Assembly (NCBI RefSeq): GCF_014195635.1
Contig: NZ_JACICC010000011.1
Coordinates: 1-58,726, forward strand
Direction of reading: 5' to 3'
Length of the DNA: 58,726 bases
From: Pseudochelatococcus contaminans
Lineage (GTDB): Bacteria > Pseudomonadota > Alphaproteobacteria > Rhizobiales > Beijerinckiaceae
Shown: in pieces, positions 50,053 to 58,726 of the stretch
How positions within the stretch are numbered: position 1 is the first letter of the stretch
Layout: every line of letters starts with the position of its first letter
Program-made: the position numbers and the translations under genes
Notes under the pieces: model-generated
Seen by the model: only the letters and a program-made list of their open reading frames with translations
The model's database searches: none
Told to the model about the DNA's origin: nothing

Positions 50053-53000
50053 TCAGATCATCGCCTGCAGAAGCTCTCGCGCCTGCTCAATACTCATCTG
50101 CTTGCGCTTCACCCGTTCGAGGATGCTCTGGGGCGAGGGATGCTCCGGCGTCTGTGGGACTGTCTGCGTCTGCGCGGGGGCTGGCGCCGGCGTGGCGGAT
50201 TCAACGGGCGCCGCGAAGGGGATGGCGGCCTCATCGACCCAATAGCGGCGGCGCAGGAATTCATAGCCCGGGAGCGGCACCTTGCGCAGGACATGATGCT
50301 CCGGGGCGAGCAGGGCGATGTCCTTGCCCTCCAGCCACTGCCGGGCCAGAACCTGAAATGGCTCGCCGGCCGAGCCGTCGTGCAGGATCTGACCCGGCTG
50401 CGGGTCGTTTTCCGTGAGCCATTCGCCCAGCTTCTGGCGAAGCGCGTCGAAGTCTTCTGCCAGCACCACCAGGCGCGCCTCTTCGCAGCGCATCCGACCA
50501 TTGAGCAGGGTGTGTGCGACGTCCAGCGTGGTGAACCCCGGCCGGCCTATATAGTGCTCGGGGTCTGGCCGGACGAAGCCGCGTGCGTCTTCGAGAAAGG
50601 TCGCGAAGCGTCGCAGGTAGGCTCGCAACTGGGCGGCGCTGCGCGCTGAGAAGACGAAGGGCTGCATGCCGGTAGCGGCTGCGGTTTGGGTCGGCAGCGG
50701 GTGTTCCTCGACAATGAGGTGGGCATTGGCGCCGCCGGCGCCGAACGAACTGATCGCCGCGACCCTAGGCAATGGCTGGTGTTGTTCGTCCAGTCTGGCT
50801 GGCCAGGCGTCCAGCGTCTGCTGAACGATGAAGTGGCTCTTTTCGAAATCGATGTTCGGATTGGGCGGCTGTGCGTGCAGGGATGGCGCAAGCTGCTGGT
50901 GTTGGAGTTGCAGCAGCACCTTGGTCAGCGCGGCGATGCCGGCGGCGGACTCGAGATGGCCGATGTTCGACTTGATCGAGCCGATCGGGCAGCGCCAGTC
51001 GGGCTCTACCGCTTGACCGATAGCCTTGTCGAGGCCACGGATCTCAATGGGGTCGCCCAGGCTGGTGCCGGTGCCGTGGGCCTCTACATAGCCAAGCCGA
51101 TGCACCGGCAGGCGCGACTTGCGGAGCGTCCGGGCAATCACTTGGGACTGGGCGTCGGCGTTCGGGACCGTGTAGCCCGATGTGCGCCCGCCGTGGTTCA
51201 GGTCACTGCCGCGGATCACCCCGTAGATATGGTCTCCGTCGCGGCGAGCCTGGCTCAGCGGCTTGAGCAGCACCACGCCTACGCCTTCGCCCGGCACGTA
51301 ACCGTCGCCTCCTTCGCCGAAGCTGCGGCATTGCCCTTGTGACGAGGCGAACCCAAGTTCGCAGAGGGTGCGGTATTTATAGGGGTGCAGCGACAGGTTG
51401 ACGCCACCTGCCAGCGCCAGATCGCAGGTGCCGCTGCGGATCAGGTCGCAGGCCAGGTGCAAGCTTGTGAGCGAGGAGGAGCACATGCTGTCGATGGCGA
51501 AGGAGGGGCCATCGAAGTCCAGGCAGAAGGACACCCGGTTGGCGATGGATGCATAGGAGGAGTTGGTCAAAATCTCGGGGCGTTTTGGCCAGCTCTTCGC
51601 GCCATAGAACTGGTATTCGCCATACATGACCCCGGCGATCACCGACACCCGGCGCCGCTCCTCGGGTTTGCTCCGCGAGCCGCTGAGGCTCTGCGGCGTG
51701 TAGCCGGCGTCCTCCACGCAGTGCCAGGCGGCCAGCAGGAAGAGCCGTTCCTGGGGGTCCATGCGTTCGGCATCGCGCGGGGAGATGCCGAAGAACAGCG
51801 GGTCGAAGCAATCGAAGTCGTCGATGAAGCCGCCCCAGCGCGCATAGAGAGCGTCGCTGCCGTCGGGCTGCTGCCAGCGCTGCACTTCGCTGATCAGGTT
51901 ACTGCCTGCCGCCAGGTGCTGCCATAGCGCCTGCGGATCGGGGGCGCCGGGGTAGCGCCCGGCGAGCCCGATGATGGCGATGCCCTCGTCGTCCTCAGGC
52001 GCGCTCGGCCCGGTGCAGTGGGTGGCCTGCGGGGCGCTCGCCGCCGGCGGCGCGTTCCGGGGCGGTGCCGCTATGGCCTCGGTCGGTGGAGCGGCCGGGG
52101 CCAGCCGCGCCGCATCGTCCGGATAGTCGGCCTGCAGCGTGGCAGCCAGTTCGCGCAGGCTGCGAACCTCGAACAGAAGCGTCTTCGGGATCGCCGGGAA
52201 GATCTTTTCCAAGCGGAGGTTCAGTTCCATCACCAGGATCGAGTCCAGACCGAAAGCTTCCAGAGAGGTGTCCGGATCGATTTTCTCCAGGACAGTTCCG
52301 GTGACCTCCGACAATTGCCTTGAAAGGTAGTCGAGAAGATATGGCAGGCTCTCTGTCGCTTCGCCGGAGGTCGGCGCCTCGGGCGGGCTGGCGGCGCTGT
52401 GTGGGTCGGCCTCGATGGCGAATAGCTTGGCGATCGCCTCGCTCCGCCCATATACCGGCACCAGCAGCGACTGGGGCATGGCGATGGCTTGCAGGAAGGT
52501 CGCCGCGCCGAGGTCTTCCGGCAGCAGGCCGAGCCCGTTATCCTCCAGCCATTGACGAACCGGCGCTGGCGCCTGCATGCCTTGCTCGGTCTGCCACAGC
52601 GGCCAGGCGATCGACAGCGAGCGGCCCTTCCGCTCGCCACGCTGCACCTGCGTTTCGCGCTGCGCGATGAACTGGTCGAGCCAAGCGTTCGCGAGAGCAT
52701 AGCCGCCCTGGCCCACATTGCCGTAGATGCCCGCAAGTGACGAGCAGGTCATGAACAGCTTGAGATCGTCCTCGGCCGTGAGGCTGTTCAGGGTGTTGGC
52801 GGCGAGGGCTTTTGTGCGCAGGATCGCGTCCCAGTCGGTATTTTCCTGACGGGTGAAATAGCCGTCCTGCAGGGTGCCCGCGCAATGCAGCACCGCCCTG
52901 ATCGGCCCCGAACGCCGGCGGATGTCGTCCAGAACCGCGCGCAGGCCGTCGCTGTCCGCACAGTCCACCGGCCAGTAGCTGGCGCTGGCGGCACCCAGTC

Positions 53001-56000
53001 TCTCCAGCTCGCGCAGCCAGTCATTATCCGTGTCGCTTGGTGCGCTACGGCCGAGCAGGGCAAGATGCAAGCCTCCGACATCGGCCAAAGTCCTGCTCAG
53101 CACGCGGCCGATGGCACCGAGACCACCGCTGACCAGCAGGATATCGCCCGGTTCCAGCCCCCCGGCAAAACCCCCGGCTGGCGCCGCGGGCGTTTCGGCG
53201 AAGCGCAGGCTGCGCTCCTGCCAGCGGCCTGCCTGCAGGCGCAGGTGGCGCATGCCGGGCTGCGCCAGTTGGCTCAGCCCAGCCAGCAGAGCCGGTCGCT
53301 CCGTCGCGTCCCCGGTTTCGATCAGCGTCGCGCTGAGGGTCGGTATTTCCTGGACAATAGTGCGCAGGAGGGCCGCGAGGCTGGTAGCGGGTCTGGGCGG
53401 CGTCAGGACGTGGATATGCAGCTTCGGCGGCGACATGGCGCGACAGAGGTTGCGAACCATCTGGCTGACTTGCAGGGCCTTGCCCAGCCCGAGCGTGTAG
53501 CGCCAGTCGGCAGTTTCTATTTCGGGCAGCGCGCTGAGGTCGAAGACCACCGCGCGCGGCTCTTGTCTCTGGGCACGCAGCAGGCGCAGCAACAGTTCCG
53601 CATGACGCGGATCGCTGAGGTCGGCTTCCAGAGAATGGCCGTCGCGATAGTGGAAGCGCTGACCCGGGAACACCCGCCAGACTCCATCGGGGTAGGTCAT
53701 CGCGGCATCTGCACCTACCAGCAGCGTGGTTTCGGCCCCGCCTTGGCCCTCGTCCGGCGTGGGCAAGTTGCGCCAGTGGGCTTCCAGCAGATGGACGGCC
53801 ATCCTGGGTTCCGACTGGTAGACACGAAAGGCGAAGCCCTCGATTTCAACCAGCAGGCGTCCTTCGTTATCCGCCACCGCGAAGTCGAAGACGCGGCTGG
53901 ACGGTCCGCTGGCGCGCGTCTGCACGAGTACGAACAGTTCGCCGCCGAGCGCAGCGTGGCAGCGCAGGCTCTTGCAGGCATAGGGGACGAAGGTCATCCC
54001 GTCTGCGCGGTCGGACGCGCGGATTGTGACGAAGGCGCTTTGCAGCACGGCGTCGAGCATGGCGGGGTCGAGCGCGCTGATCGGTGCCCCGCCGCGCTGC
54101 GGCAAGCGGCAGGTCACCTGCGTCAGGGCCTCTTCCTGGCCTAGCCAGGCGGCGTCTAGGCAGCGGAAGCTCGGGCCATAGTCGATGCCCATGCGTTCGA
54201 GGTCGCGATAGAGCGCCCGGGTGTCCAGCGCCTTTGTACACTTTTCGCGCAGCCGGCGCAGGTCGAGGCTGCGCGGCGCGCCAGCCGCCAACGGGCGGCA
54301 TTTCCCGCGGAATGAACTGGCGGCCTCGGGCGTGGCGCGCAGCTCGATGGTGAGGGCGCCATCATGGATGTCGAACTGCGCGGGGATGCTCAGGTTCTGC
54401 CTGCCCTGCTGGATGATCGGGCTGGCCCAGGTGATGTTGTCGAATAGCAGGGGCAGGCGCAGGTCGTGCCGTTCTGCCCGGGTGCAGAAGAAATCCATAT
54501 AGGCGGCGGCGGGCAACACTGGCGAGCCCTGGATAACATGGTCGCGCAGGTAGAATGCGTCGCCGGGTACGATCCATTCGAACTTGCCTGATGCGGCTGT
54601 CCGGGATACGGCTCTCGCGTCGGTCGCTGGCCAGTGGCGTTCCCGTTCGAAGGGATAAAGCGGGGCGGCCATCGGCAGCGGGGGCTGCGGCCAGAAGCGG
54701 CCCCACTCGCTGAAAGCTCCCTCGACCCAGCGCCGTGCCAGCGCGCGCGGGGTTTCGTCCTGCGGGAGGGCCACTGCGGTCGTCGCCCGGTGTGCGATGA
54801 AGCGAGCGGTGAAGATGCCGTCGTCTTCCCTGCCGTCGAGAAAGTCCTCCAGTCCGCGCATCAGAGCCGCAGACTCGTCTGCCAAGAGGGCCAGCCGGTA
54901 TTCAAACGCCTGCCGGCAGCATTGCAGCGTGTAGGCGAGGCTCTGCCAGTCGGGGCAGGGCTGCTGGCGCAGCAAGTCGAGCAGTTGGCGCGCCTGTTCG
55001 CGGAGTTGCGGCTGGCTTCTGGCCGAAAGCACGAATACGCCAATGCCGGGGGAGACGTTCGAATTGTCGAGCGGCGGTGCTTCCTCGAGGATCACATGGG
55101 CGTTGGCGCCTCCCGCGCCGAACGAGCTGATGCCCGCCCGCAGCGGCCCTTCGGGTGACGTCCAGGGCTGGGCCTGGCGCACGATCCGCAGACGGGTGTC
55201 TTTCAGCGCCAGGTCGGGGTTGGGGATGTCGGCGTGCAGCGATGGCGCAAGACGACGCTCCTTCAGTTGCAGGATCACCTTGGTCAGGCTGGCCAGCCCG
55301 GCGGCGGCTTCCAGATGACCGATGTTCGACTTGATCGAGCCGATATGGCAGGGCGCTGCTGCGCTGTCCTCCCCGAGAGCCTGACGCAGACCTTCCACCT
55401 CGATCGGGTCGCCCAGACGCGTGCCGGTACCGTGCGCCTCGACGTATCCGATGCTCCCGGGGGCGACGCGAGCATCGTTAACGGCGCTTATTATAAGCGC
55501 TGCCTGGGAGGCCGCGCTAGGCACCGTGTAGCCGTTGCTGCGGGCACCGTGGTTGATGGCGCTACCCTTGATCACGGCGAGGATCCGGTCGCCATCACGA
55601 CGGGCATCCTGCAGTGGCCTGATCAGGATCGCGCCGACGCCTTCGCCGGGGACGAAGCCGTCGGCGGCCTCGCCGAAGGCATGGCAGCGTCCGGTCGGCG
55701 AAAGCATGCGCTGCTGACAGAGCTGCACGTATTTGGCGGGATGCGTATAGAGGTTGACGCCGCCGACCAGCGCCGCCTTGCACTCCAGGTTGCGCAGGCT
55801 GGCTACCGCCATATGCAGCGCAGTGAGCGAAGACGAACAGGCCGTGTCGATCGCTAGGCTGGGGCCGAAGAGGTTGAGCGTGTAGGATACCCTGTTGGCC
55901 ACTGACCAGGGCATGCCGGTGGGTATCGCCGTATCGCCCGCCTGCCACAGAGCCGGGCCAAGCAGGGGAAAAGTATTGCTGGTGATGCCGACGAACACGC

Positions 56001-56760
56001 CGATATCGAGCGCTGCGCCATTCGCCTGCCGCAGCAATTGGGCGCGCTCGCCCGTATAGCCGGCTGCTTCAAGAGTGTGCCAGGCGCATTCCATGAAAAG
56101 CCGCTCCTGGGGGTCGAGATAAGCGGCCTCCCGCGGCGTTATGCTGAAGAACTCTGGGTCGAAGCGTTCGATTCCTTCGAGAAAACCGCCCCACTTGGCA
56201 TAGCTGAGGCCGCTCTCGCGGGCATCGGCGGCGGGGGCGTAGAAGCCTTCAAGGGGCCAGCGGCCGTCGGGAATTTCGATGATCGAGTCGCTGCCAGCCA
56301 GAAGATTTCGCCAGAGCGTCTCGGGATTGTCTGCACCGGGGTAGCGGCCATGCAGCCCGACGATGGCGATGTCCCGCTCTGCGGGCGCTTCGTCCGCCAC
56401 GAGCAGCGGCAGAACGGGCCAGTCGGCCTCCTCTACGCTGGCCGGCGCTTCGCGGGCCGCGGGGTGCTCCGGCGACTGGCGTTGCAGGATTCGCTCAACC
56501 GCCTCGCCGTGCTGTTCAATCATATGCATCGCCACGTCGCGCGGGCAGCGGCAATCGAACAGCAACGTTTTACTTAGTTGCGGGACGCTGGGTTGGATCA
56601 GGCTGTTGAAGCTGAGGATCGCCAGAGAATCGAGGCCGATCTCCTCGAAGCGGATATCGGCATGCATCCCTTCAATCTTACTGCCGGTGGCCTCCTGCAG
56701 GACCGACAATACAAAGCCAATAACCGCCGCAACTTTATTCTCCTCCTTGAGGGAAGCCAT
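50053..56760 (-). CDS. trans-AT polyketide synthase: ACP-KS-DH-KR-ACP-KS
   Basis: A 2235-aa protein. ACP1 has Ser45 (EEIGLDSLAI). KS1 (about 130-560) has Cys308 (DTACSSS), EAHGTGTRLGDP and SNIGHLEAAAG. DH (about 725-985) has His741-Pro750 (HVIQGSPVLP) and D903-x3-Q907. KR (about 1000-1395) has GGLGAIG, the LQDG element suggesting B-type stereochemistry, and Tyr1354 in YALANAW. ACP2 has Ser1507 (FGLDSILV). KS2 (about 1592-2015) has Cys1760 (DSMCSSS) and EAHGTGTSLGDP. There is no AT domain. The last 35 residues (ILERVKRKQMSIEQARELLQ) look like a C-terminal docking helix. A protein beginning with an ACP fits loading by the operon's FAAL. KS1 plus KR and DH should give an enoyl thioester; KS2 would pass the chain to the following ACP fusion protein. 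Confidence 0.93.
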   Translation of the reverse strand: MASLKEENKVAAVIGFVLSVLQEATGSKIEGMHADIRFEEIGLDSLAILSFNSLIQPSVPQLSKTLLFDCRCPRDVAMHMIEQHGEAVERILQRQSPEHPAAREAPASVEEADWPVLPLLVADEAPAERDIAIVGLHGRYPGADNPETLWRNLLAGSDSIIEIPDGRWPLEGFYAPAADARESGLSYAKWGGFLEGIERFDPEFFSITPREAAYLDPQERLFMECAWHTLEAAGYTGERAQLLRQANGAALDIGVFVGITSNTFPLLGPALWQAGDTAIPTGMPWSVANRVSYTLNLFGPSLAIDTACSSSLTALHMAVASLRNLECKAALVGGVNLYTHPAKYVQLCQQRMLSPTGRCHAFGEAADGFVPGEGVGAILIRPLQDARRDGDRILAVIKGSAINHGARSNGYTVPSAASQAALIISAVNDARVAPGSIGYVEAHGTGTRLGDPIEVEGLRQALGEDSAAAPCHIGSIKSNIGHLEAAAGLASLTKVILQLKERRLAPSLHADIPNPDLALKDTRLRIVRQAQPWTSPEGPLRAGISSFGAGGANAHVILEEAPPLDNSNVSPGIGVFVLSARSQPQLREQARQLLDLLRQQPCPDWQSLAYTLQCCRQAFEYRLALLADESAALMRGLEDFLDGREDDGIFTARFIAHRATTAVALPQDETPRALARRWVEGAFSEWGRFWPQPPLPMAAPLYPFERERHWPATDARAVSRTAASGKFEWIVPGDAFYLRDHVIQGSPVLPAAAYMDFFCTRAERHDLRLPLLFDNITWASPIIQQGRQNLSIPAQFDIHDGALTIELRATPEAASSFRGKCRPLAAGAPRSLDLRRLREKCTKALDTRALYRDLERMGIDYGPSFRCLDAAWLGQEEALTQVTCRLPQRGGAPISALDPAMLDAVLQSAFVTIRASDRADGMTFVPYACKSLRCHAALGGELFVLVQTRASGPSSRVFDFAVADNEGRLLVEIEGFAFRVYQSEPRMAVHLLEAHWRNLPTPDEGQGGAETTLLVGADAAMTYPDGVWRVFPGQRFHYRDGHSLEADLSDPRHAELLLRLLRAQRQEPRAVVFDLSALPEIETADWRYTLGLGKALQVSQMVRNLCRAMSPPKLHIHVLTPPRPATSLAALLRTIVQEIPTLSATLIETGDATERPALLAGLSQLAQPGMRHLRLQAGRWQERSLRFAETPAAPAGGFAGGLEPGDILLVSGGLGAIGRVLSRTLADVGGLHLALLGRSAPSDTDNDWLRELERLGAASASYWPVDCADSDGLRAVLDDIRRRSGPIRAVLHCAGTLQDGYFTRQENTDWDAILRTKALAANTLNSLTAEDDLKLFMTCSSLAGIYGNVGQGGYALANAWLDQFIAQRETQVQRGERKGRSLSIAWPLWQTEQGMQAPAPVRQWLEDNGLGLLPEDLGAATFLQAIAMPQSLLVPVYGRSEAIAKLFAIEADPHSAASPPEAPTSGEATESLPYLLDYLSRQLSEVTGTVLEKIDPDTSLEAFGLDSILVMELNLRLEKIFPAIPKTLLFEVRSLRELAATLQADYPDDAARLAPAAPPTEAIAAPPRNAPPAASAPQATHCTGPSAPEDDEGIAIIGLAGRYPGAPDPQALWQHLAAGSNLISEVQRWQQPDGSDALYARWGGFIDDFDCFDPLFFGISPRDAERMDPQERLFLLAAWHCVEDAGYTPQSLSGSRSKPEERRRVSVIAGVMYGEYQFYGAKSWPKRPEILTNSSYASIANRVSFCLDFDGPSFAIDSMCSSSLTSLHLACDLIRSGTCDLALAGGVNLSLHPYKYRTLCELGFASSQGQCRSFGEGGDGYVPGEGVGVVLLKPLSQARRDGDHIYGVIRGSDLNHGGRTSGYTVPNADAQSQVIARTLRKSRLPVHRLGYVEAHGTGTSLGDPIEIRGLDKAIGQAVEPDWRCPIGSIKSNIGHLESAAGIAALTKVLLQLQHQQLAPSLHAQPPNPNIDFEKSHFIVQQTLDAWPARLDEQHQPLPRVAAISSFGAGGANAHLIVEEHPLPTQTAAATGMQPFVFSARSAAQLRAYLRRFATFLEDARGFVRPDPEHYIGRPGFTTLDVAHTLLNGRMRCEEARLVVLAEDFDALRQKLGEWLTENDPQPGQILHDGSAGEPFQVLARQWLEGKDIALLAPEHHVLRKVPLPGYEFLRRRYWVDEAAIPFAAPVESATPAPAPAQTQTVPQTPEHPSPQSILERVKRKQMSIEQARELLQAMI

Positions 56761-56940
56761 ACGAAGTTCTCCGGAGCTCTGCAGGATTTCTATGGCGGTG
56801 TGCTTTGGTTTTAGACACGGTAAGTAGTTTAGCGTTATTTCTGCCTGTTCGTGGCGCCTGAAATGTTTTTCCGTCTGGCGGACAATGTTGTGTTTATTAT
56901 CTTTTGCCTAATGGCGTAGTGATAACCGGTAAAAAGATGG
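56761..56940 (-). promoter_or_regulatory. Promoter region of the PKS operon
   Basis: 180 bp between luxI and the first PKS gene, A+T-richer than the operon. I could not find a convincing 18-20 bp lux box. GGACAATGTTG (56880-56890) recurs as GGACAATATTG at 57664-57674 in front of luxI and may be part of a shared control site. TCCG-TCTGG-CGGA overlaps it. Confidence 0.4.
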
Positions 56941-57639
56941 CTAAAAAGAAATATGTGATATTTCTTGTTCGCGATTTATGTTCCCGCCATGCAACGGTGT
57001 GGTTGCAGATATTAGAGAAACAGATTCCCGATTGGGTTTATGTTTCCGTTTTATTCGGCCATCGGGAAAGCTGAGCTGACTAATTACGGTTTCGGAGACT
57101 TCGAAGAGTCCTCCAACTGTTTTCAGGTCGTCATAGGAGACGACCGGCCCAAGCCGATCGAAGAGACAGCCAGCGCGGCGAAGGATGCGCTCAACATAAA
57201 CGTCATAGACCGAGATGATATTTAGTAAGCCGATCTCGCGCGCGGTGCTGAATAGGCCCAGGAGAATATCACGCGTGACGACATTAATTCCGTCCGAACT
57301 AAAAAGGCGGGCTGCCTCCGTATCGACGCAGAATCTGGAACTCTCCCATATCATGGGATGCCGAACGACTCCGGTGTCCCCCATCACCTCCGGGAAAACA
57401 TCCGCGAGCATGTGTGGGCCTGTCGTGGGAAGGAGGCGAAGCGACGCGAGCAAGCGGTCCTTGTTAGTTAAGCATATGTAAATAGGTTCAAGCTCGTCGA
57501 AACGATCACATTCTTTCCCGTTCTCGACAGTGACCCTCCACCCCCTCCGGTCCGAAAAGAGCTTGGCGCGGAGCCTGAACATTTGGTCCGCAATGCCTTG
57601 ATGGGAATGAATTTCATTCCCCTGCGCAATGATGAGCAT
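56941..57639 (-). CDS. LuxI-family acyl-homoserine lactone synthase
   Basis: A protein of about 232 aa that makes an N-acyl-homoserine lactone from S-adenosylmethionine and an acyl carrier or CoA. The invariant residues are all visible at canonical positions: Arg24, Phe28 and Trp34 (FRLRAKLFSDRRGW), Asp45 and Asp48 (CDRFDEL), Arg68 (LLASLRLLP), Phe82, Glu99 and Arg102 (WESSRFCVD). ATG 57639 is chosen behind AAGAG; the longer frame to 57693 lacks a binding site. The gene lies between luxR and the PKS operon on one strand, so the signal probably gates polyketide production by cell density. Confidence 0.95.
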   Translation of the reverse strand: MLIIAQGNEIHSHQGIADQMFRLRAKLFSDRRGWRVTVENGKECDRFDELEPIYICLTNKDRLLASLRLLPTTGPHMLADVFPEVMGDTGVVRHPMIWESSRFCVDTEAARLFSSDGINVVTRDILLGLFSTAREIGLLNIISVYDVYVERILRRAGCLFDRLGPVVSYDDLKTVGGLFEVSETVISQLSFPDGRIKRKHKPNRESVSLISATTPLHGGNINREQEISHISF

Positions 57640-57720
57640 CTCTTTTCCCCATGAATGCAACGAGGACAATATTGCATGGCGGGCGAGGCTCAAGTCTCTA
57701 CGGTAAGTTTGCAGTATTGA

Positions 57721-58455
57721 CTATAGAGGGATCAGATGCTCACGCACGACGCGCGCAACTGCTTGGGTCTTGGTTGCGACTTCAAGCTTGGCGTAGATGT
57801 TTCTAAAATAAAACTGAACCGTCCGCTCGGTCAGGTCCATGAGTTTTCCTGTTTCCCAAGCGCTCTTTCCTCTTACCGCCCATCGCATAATTTCAGCCTC
57901 CTGTGGCGAAAGGCGCGGGACTGGCTTGTTTGCCTCGCCGATAGCGCAGAGGATACGCATATGCAAGAGGTACGCGAAGAAGGTGTAGTCGGGGATCGCA
58001 TGTTGCCAGGTTTCAGACCATTCTCGTACAGATGAATTGGCGTTGACCGAGACCAGAACCAACTCTCCATATTGCCCGCGGATCGGGGCAGTCATGCCGA
58101 AATTTCCTAACCCATGCTTCCGTGCATCGGAGAAAAAATTCTCCCCTTTTCCCTTTTGGGGTGGAAGGTGCCCCCAATCCAGGGGCGTCAATCTGCCACG
58201 GGAAAAATTTAGAACGGGGTCGATTTTCTGGTATTCGTTTTCGAAGTAGTGCGATTGCCAATTATTGGGATAATTTGTGATCAAATATGTGTTATCTTCG
58301 ATCATTGGGGCGTCGATGGCATAGTAGGTGAGGTAATTGAAGGAGAACGTCAGGCAAAATTCATCGATTAACGCTTTAATCGCATCTATGGTCGTCTTTT
58401 CTGAATTTCTTACAAGAAAATGTGACATTGGGCTATTTTTAAGCATCTTGTTCAC
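57721..58455 (-). CDS. LuxR-family quorum-sensing regulator
   Basis: A 244-aa regulator. The autoinducer-binding domain has the conserved Trp66, Tyr70, Asp79, Pro80 and Trp94 (NWQSHYFENEYQKIDPVLNF, LDWGH). The C-terminal HTH (about 180-240) reads LSPQEAEIMRWAVRGKSAWETGKLMDLTERTVQFYFRNIYAKL. Both halves are intact, so this is a full receptor, not a solo fragment. It is 81 nt upstream of luxI in the same direction. It is expected to bind the LuxI product and control luxI and the PKS operon. Confidence 0.95.
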   Translation of the reverse strand: MNKMLKNSPMSHFLVRNSEKTTIDAIKALIDEFCLTFSFNYLTYYAIDAPMIEDNTYLITNYPNNWQSHYFENEYQKIDPVLNFSRGRLTPLDWGHLPPQKGKGENFFSDARKHGLGNFGMTAPIRGQYGELVLVSVNANSSVREWSETWQHAIPDYTFFAYLLHMRILCAIGEANKPVPRLSPQEAEIMRWAVRGKSAWETGKLMDLTERTVQFYFRNIYAKLEVATKTQAVARVVREHLIPL

Positions 58456-58646
58456 CTGAACTTGATAGCGTTAGACTAGTATAATCGATTTCCGGCTTCG
58501 AGTCTCCTTCATCTGTCCATTCGTCTAAGTCACGTTGACAAAACGGATTTTACTGGTCGACGACCTGTGATTTAACCTCATCTCTACATGGTATAATCGC
58601 CCCTGGTTTGCCGGAGATTTTGTGGTTCAATGACTAGGCTCAGGAC
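58456..58646. other. Region upstream of luxR
   Basis: No gene is visible. GGTCG-A-CGACC (58555-58565) is an odd palindrome that could be a regulator site. The right end carries the terminal sequence of the IS5-family element (CTAGGCTCAGGACTC from about 58633). Confidence 0.4.
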
Positions 58647-58726
58647 TCATTGATTGAGATAGAATGTTACGGCTGCTGCGATGCATATGGCCGAAAAGAA
58701 GGTGTGGGCGCATCGGTCGTATCGTG
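58647..58726 (-). CDS. IS5-family transposase, C-terminus (cut by window edge)
   Basis: The minus strand encodes RYDRCAHTFFSAICIAAAVTFYLNQ and a stop at 58647-58649, the usual C-terminus of IS5/IS1031-type transposases. The rest lies outside the window. The end of the element is close to CTAG at about 58633, so the PKS/luxIR block is flanked by IS5-type elements on both sides (33989 and here). Confidence 0.8.
   Translation of the reverse strand, partial: RYDRCAHTFFSAICIAAAVTFYLNQ

Noticed and set aside
56761-58640. Canonical lux box (18-20 bp inverted repeat with CTG...CAG ends)
   Set aside because: Only short or imperfect palindromes are present in the three intergenic gaps; none has the expected length and end bases.

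Overview
The window looks like an accessory, mobile-element-rich segment of an alphaproteobacterial genome, possibly Rhizobiales or Acetobacteraceae. The evidence is an initiator tRNA, a BigR/SqrR-type sulfur regulon, a PmrA/QseB-like two-component operon, MHS-type transporters and several IS3/IS5/IS630/IS66 remnants. The genus cannot be fixed from the sequence alone. Base composition changes by block: the left catabolic block is moderate, the sulfur and polyketide blocks are visibly G+C-rich, and the luxI/luxR end is A+T-richer. This suggests a patchwork of acquisitions.

Layout. (1) 1-2505: tRNA-fMet, a frameshifted trypsin-like protease cut by an IS3-family element (869-2345), and an IS630 remnant. 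(2) 2607-16204: a catabolic region. It holds an IclR regulator, a RibBX-type flavin biosynthesis gene, a TetR plus enolase-superfamily pair, an HpaI-type aldolase, an FMN-dependent monooxygenase, its flavin reductase, a SnoaL-like protein, a 2-keto-4-pentenoate hydratase-like enzyme, an aldehyde dehydrogenase and an MHS transporter. Three near-identical operator-like sites (3702, 8732, 10417) tie ribBX, the monooxygenase and the reductase region together. The substrate is unknown; the enolase and semialdehyde dehydrogenase hint at a hydroxyproline-like or other N-heterocyclic compound. (3) 16237-22219: IS3 fragments, then dsbD, a DsbA/DsbG-like oxidoreductase, an L,D-transpeptidase and a sensor kinase/response regulator pair, with three CTTAAR-N5-CTTAAR boxes in front of the three transcription units.

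(4) 22362-29991: a persulfide/sulfite/thiosulfate island. A bigR-like repressor with two membrane proteins lies on the + strand. An eight-gene operon lies on the - strand (DUF442 sulfurtransferase-like, Blh dioxygenase, two YeeE/YedE halves, SulP, DsrE, OsmC and SLC13 permease). A shared A+T-rich operator sits before each unit. (5) 29999-34842: decayed recombinases, an IS5-family element and a large uncharacterised protein with a HEPN-type motif.

(6) 34987-58455: a compact trans-AT polyketide synthase cluster. A phosphopantetheinyl transferase (+ strand) faces an eight-gene operon (- strand, 56760 to 36140). In transcription order the operon encodes ACP-KS-DH-KR-ACP-KS; a flavin monooxygenase; a giant ACP / alpha-beta hydrolase / two aminotransferase-like folds / flavin monooxygenase fusion; KS with a DH-like tail; trans-AT fused to a divergent ER; a free ACP; a fatty-acyl-AMP ligase; and a type II thioesterase. 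luxR and luxI lie directly upstream on the same strand, so quorum-sensing control is likely. Both aminotransferase-like folds have lost the lysine expected to bind PLP, which is the strongest candidate here for undescribed chemistry. The window ends inside another IS5-family transposase.
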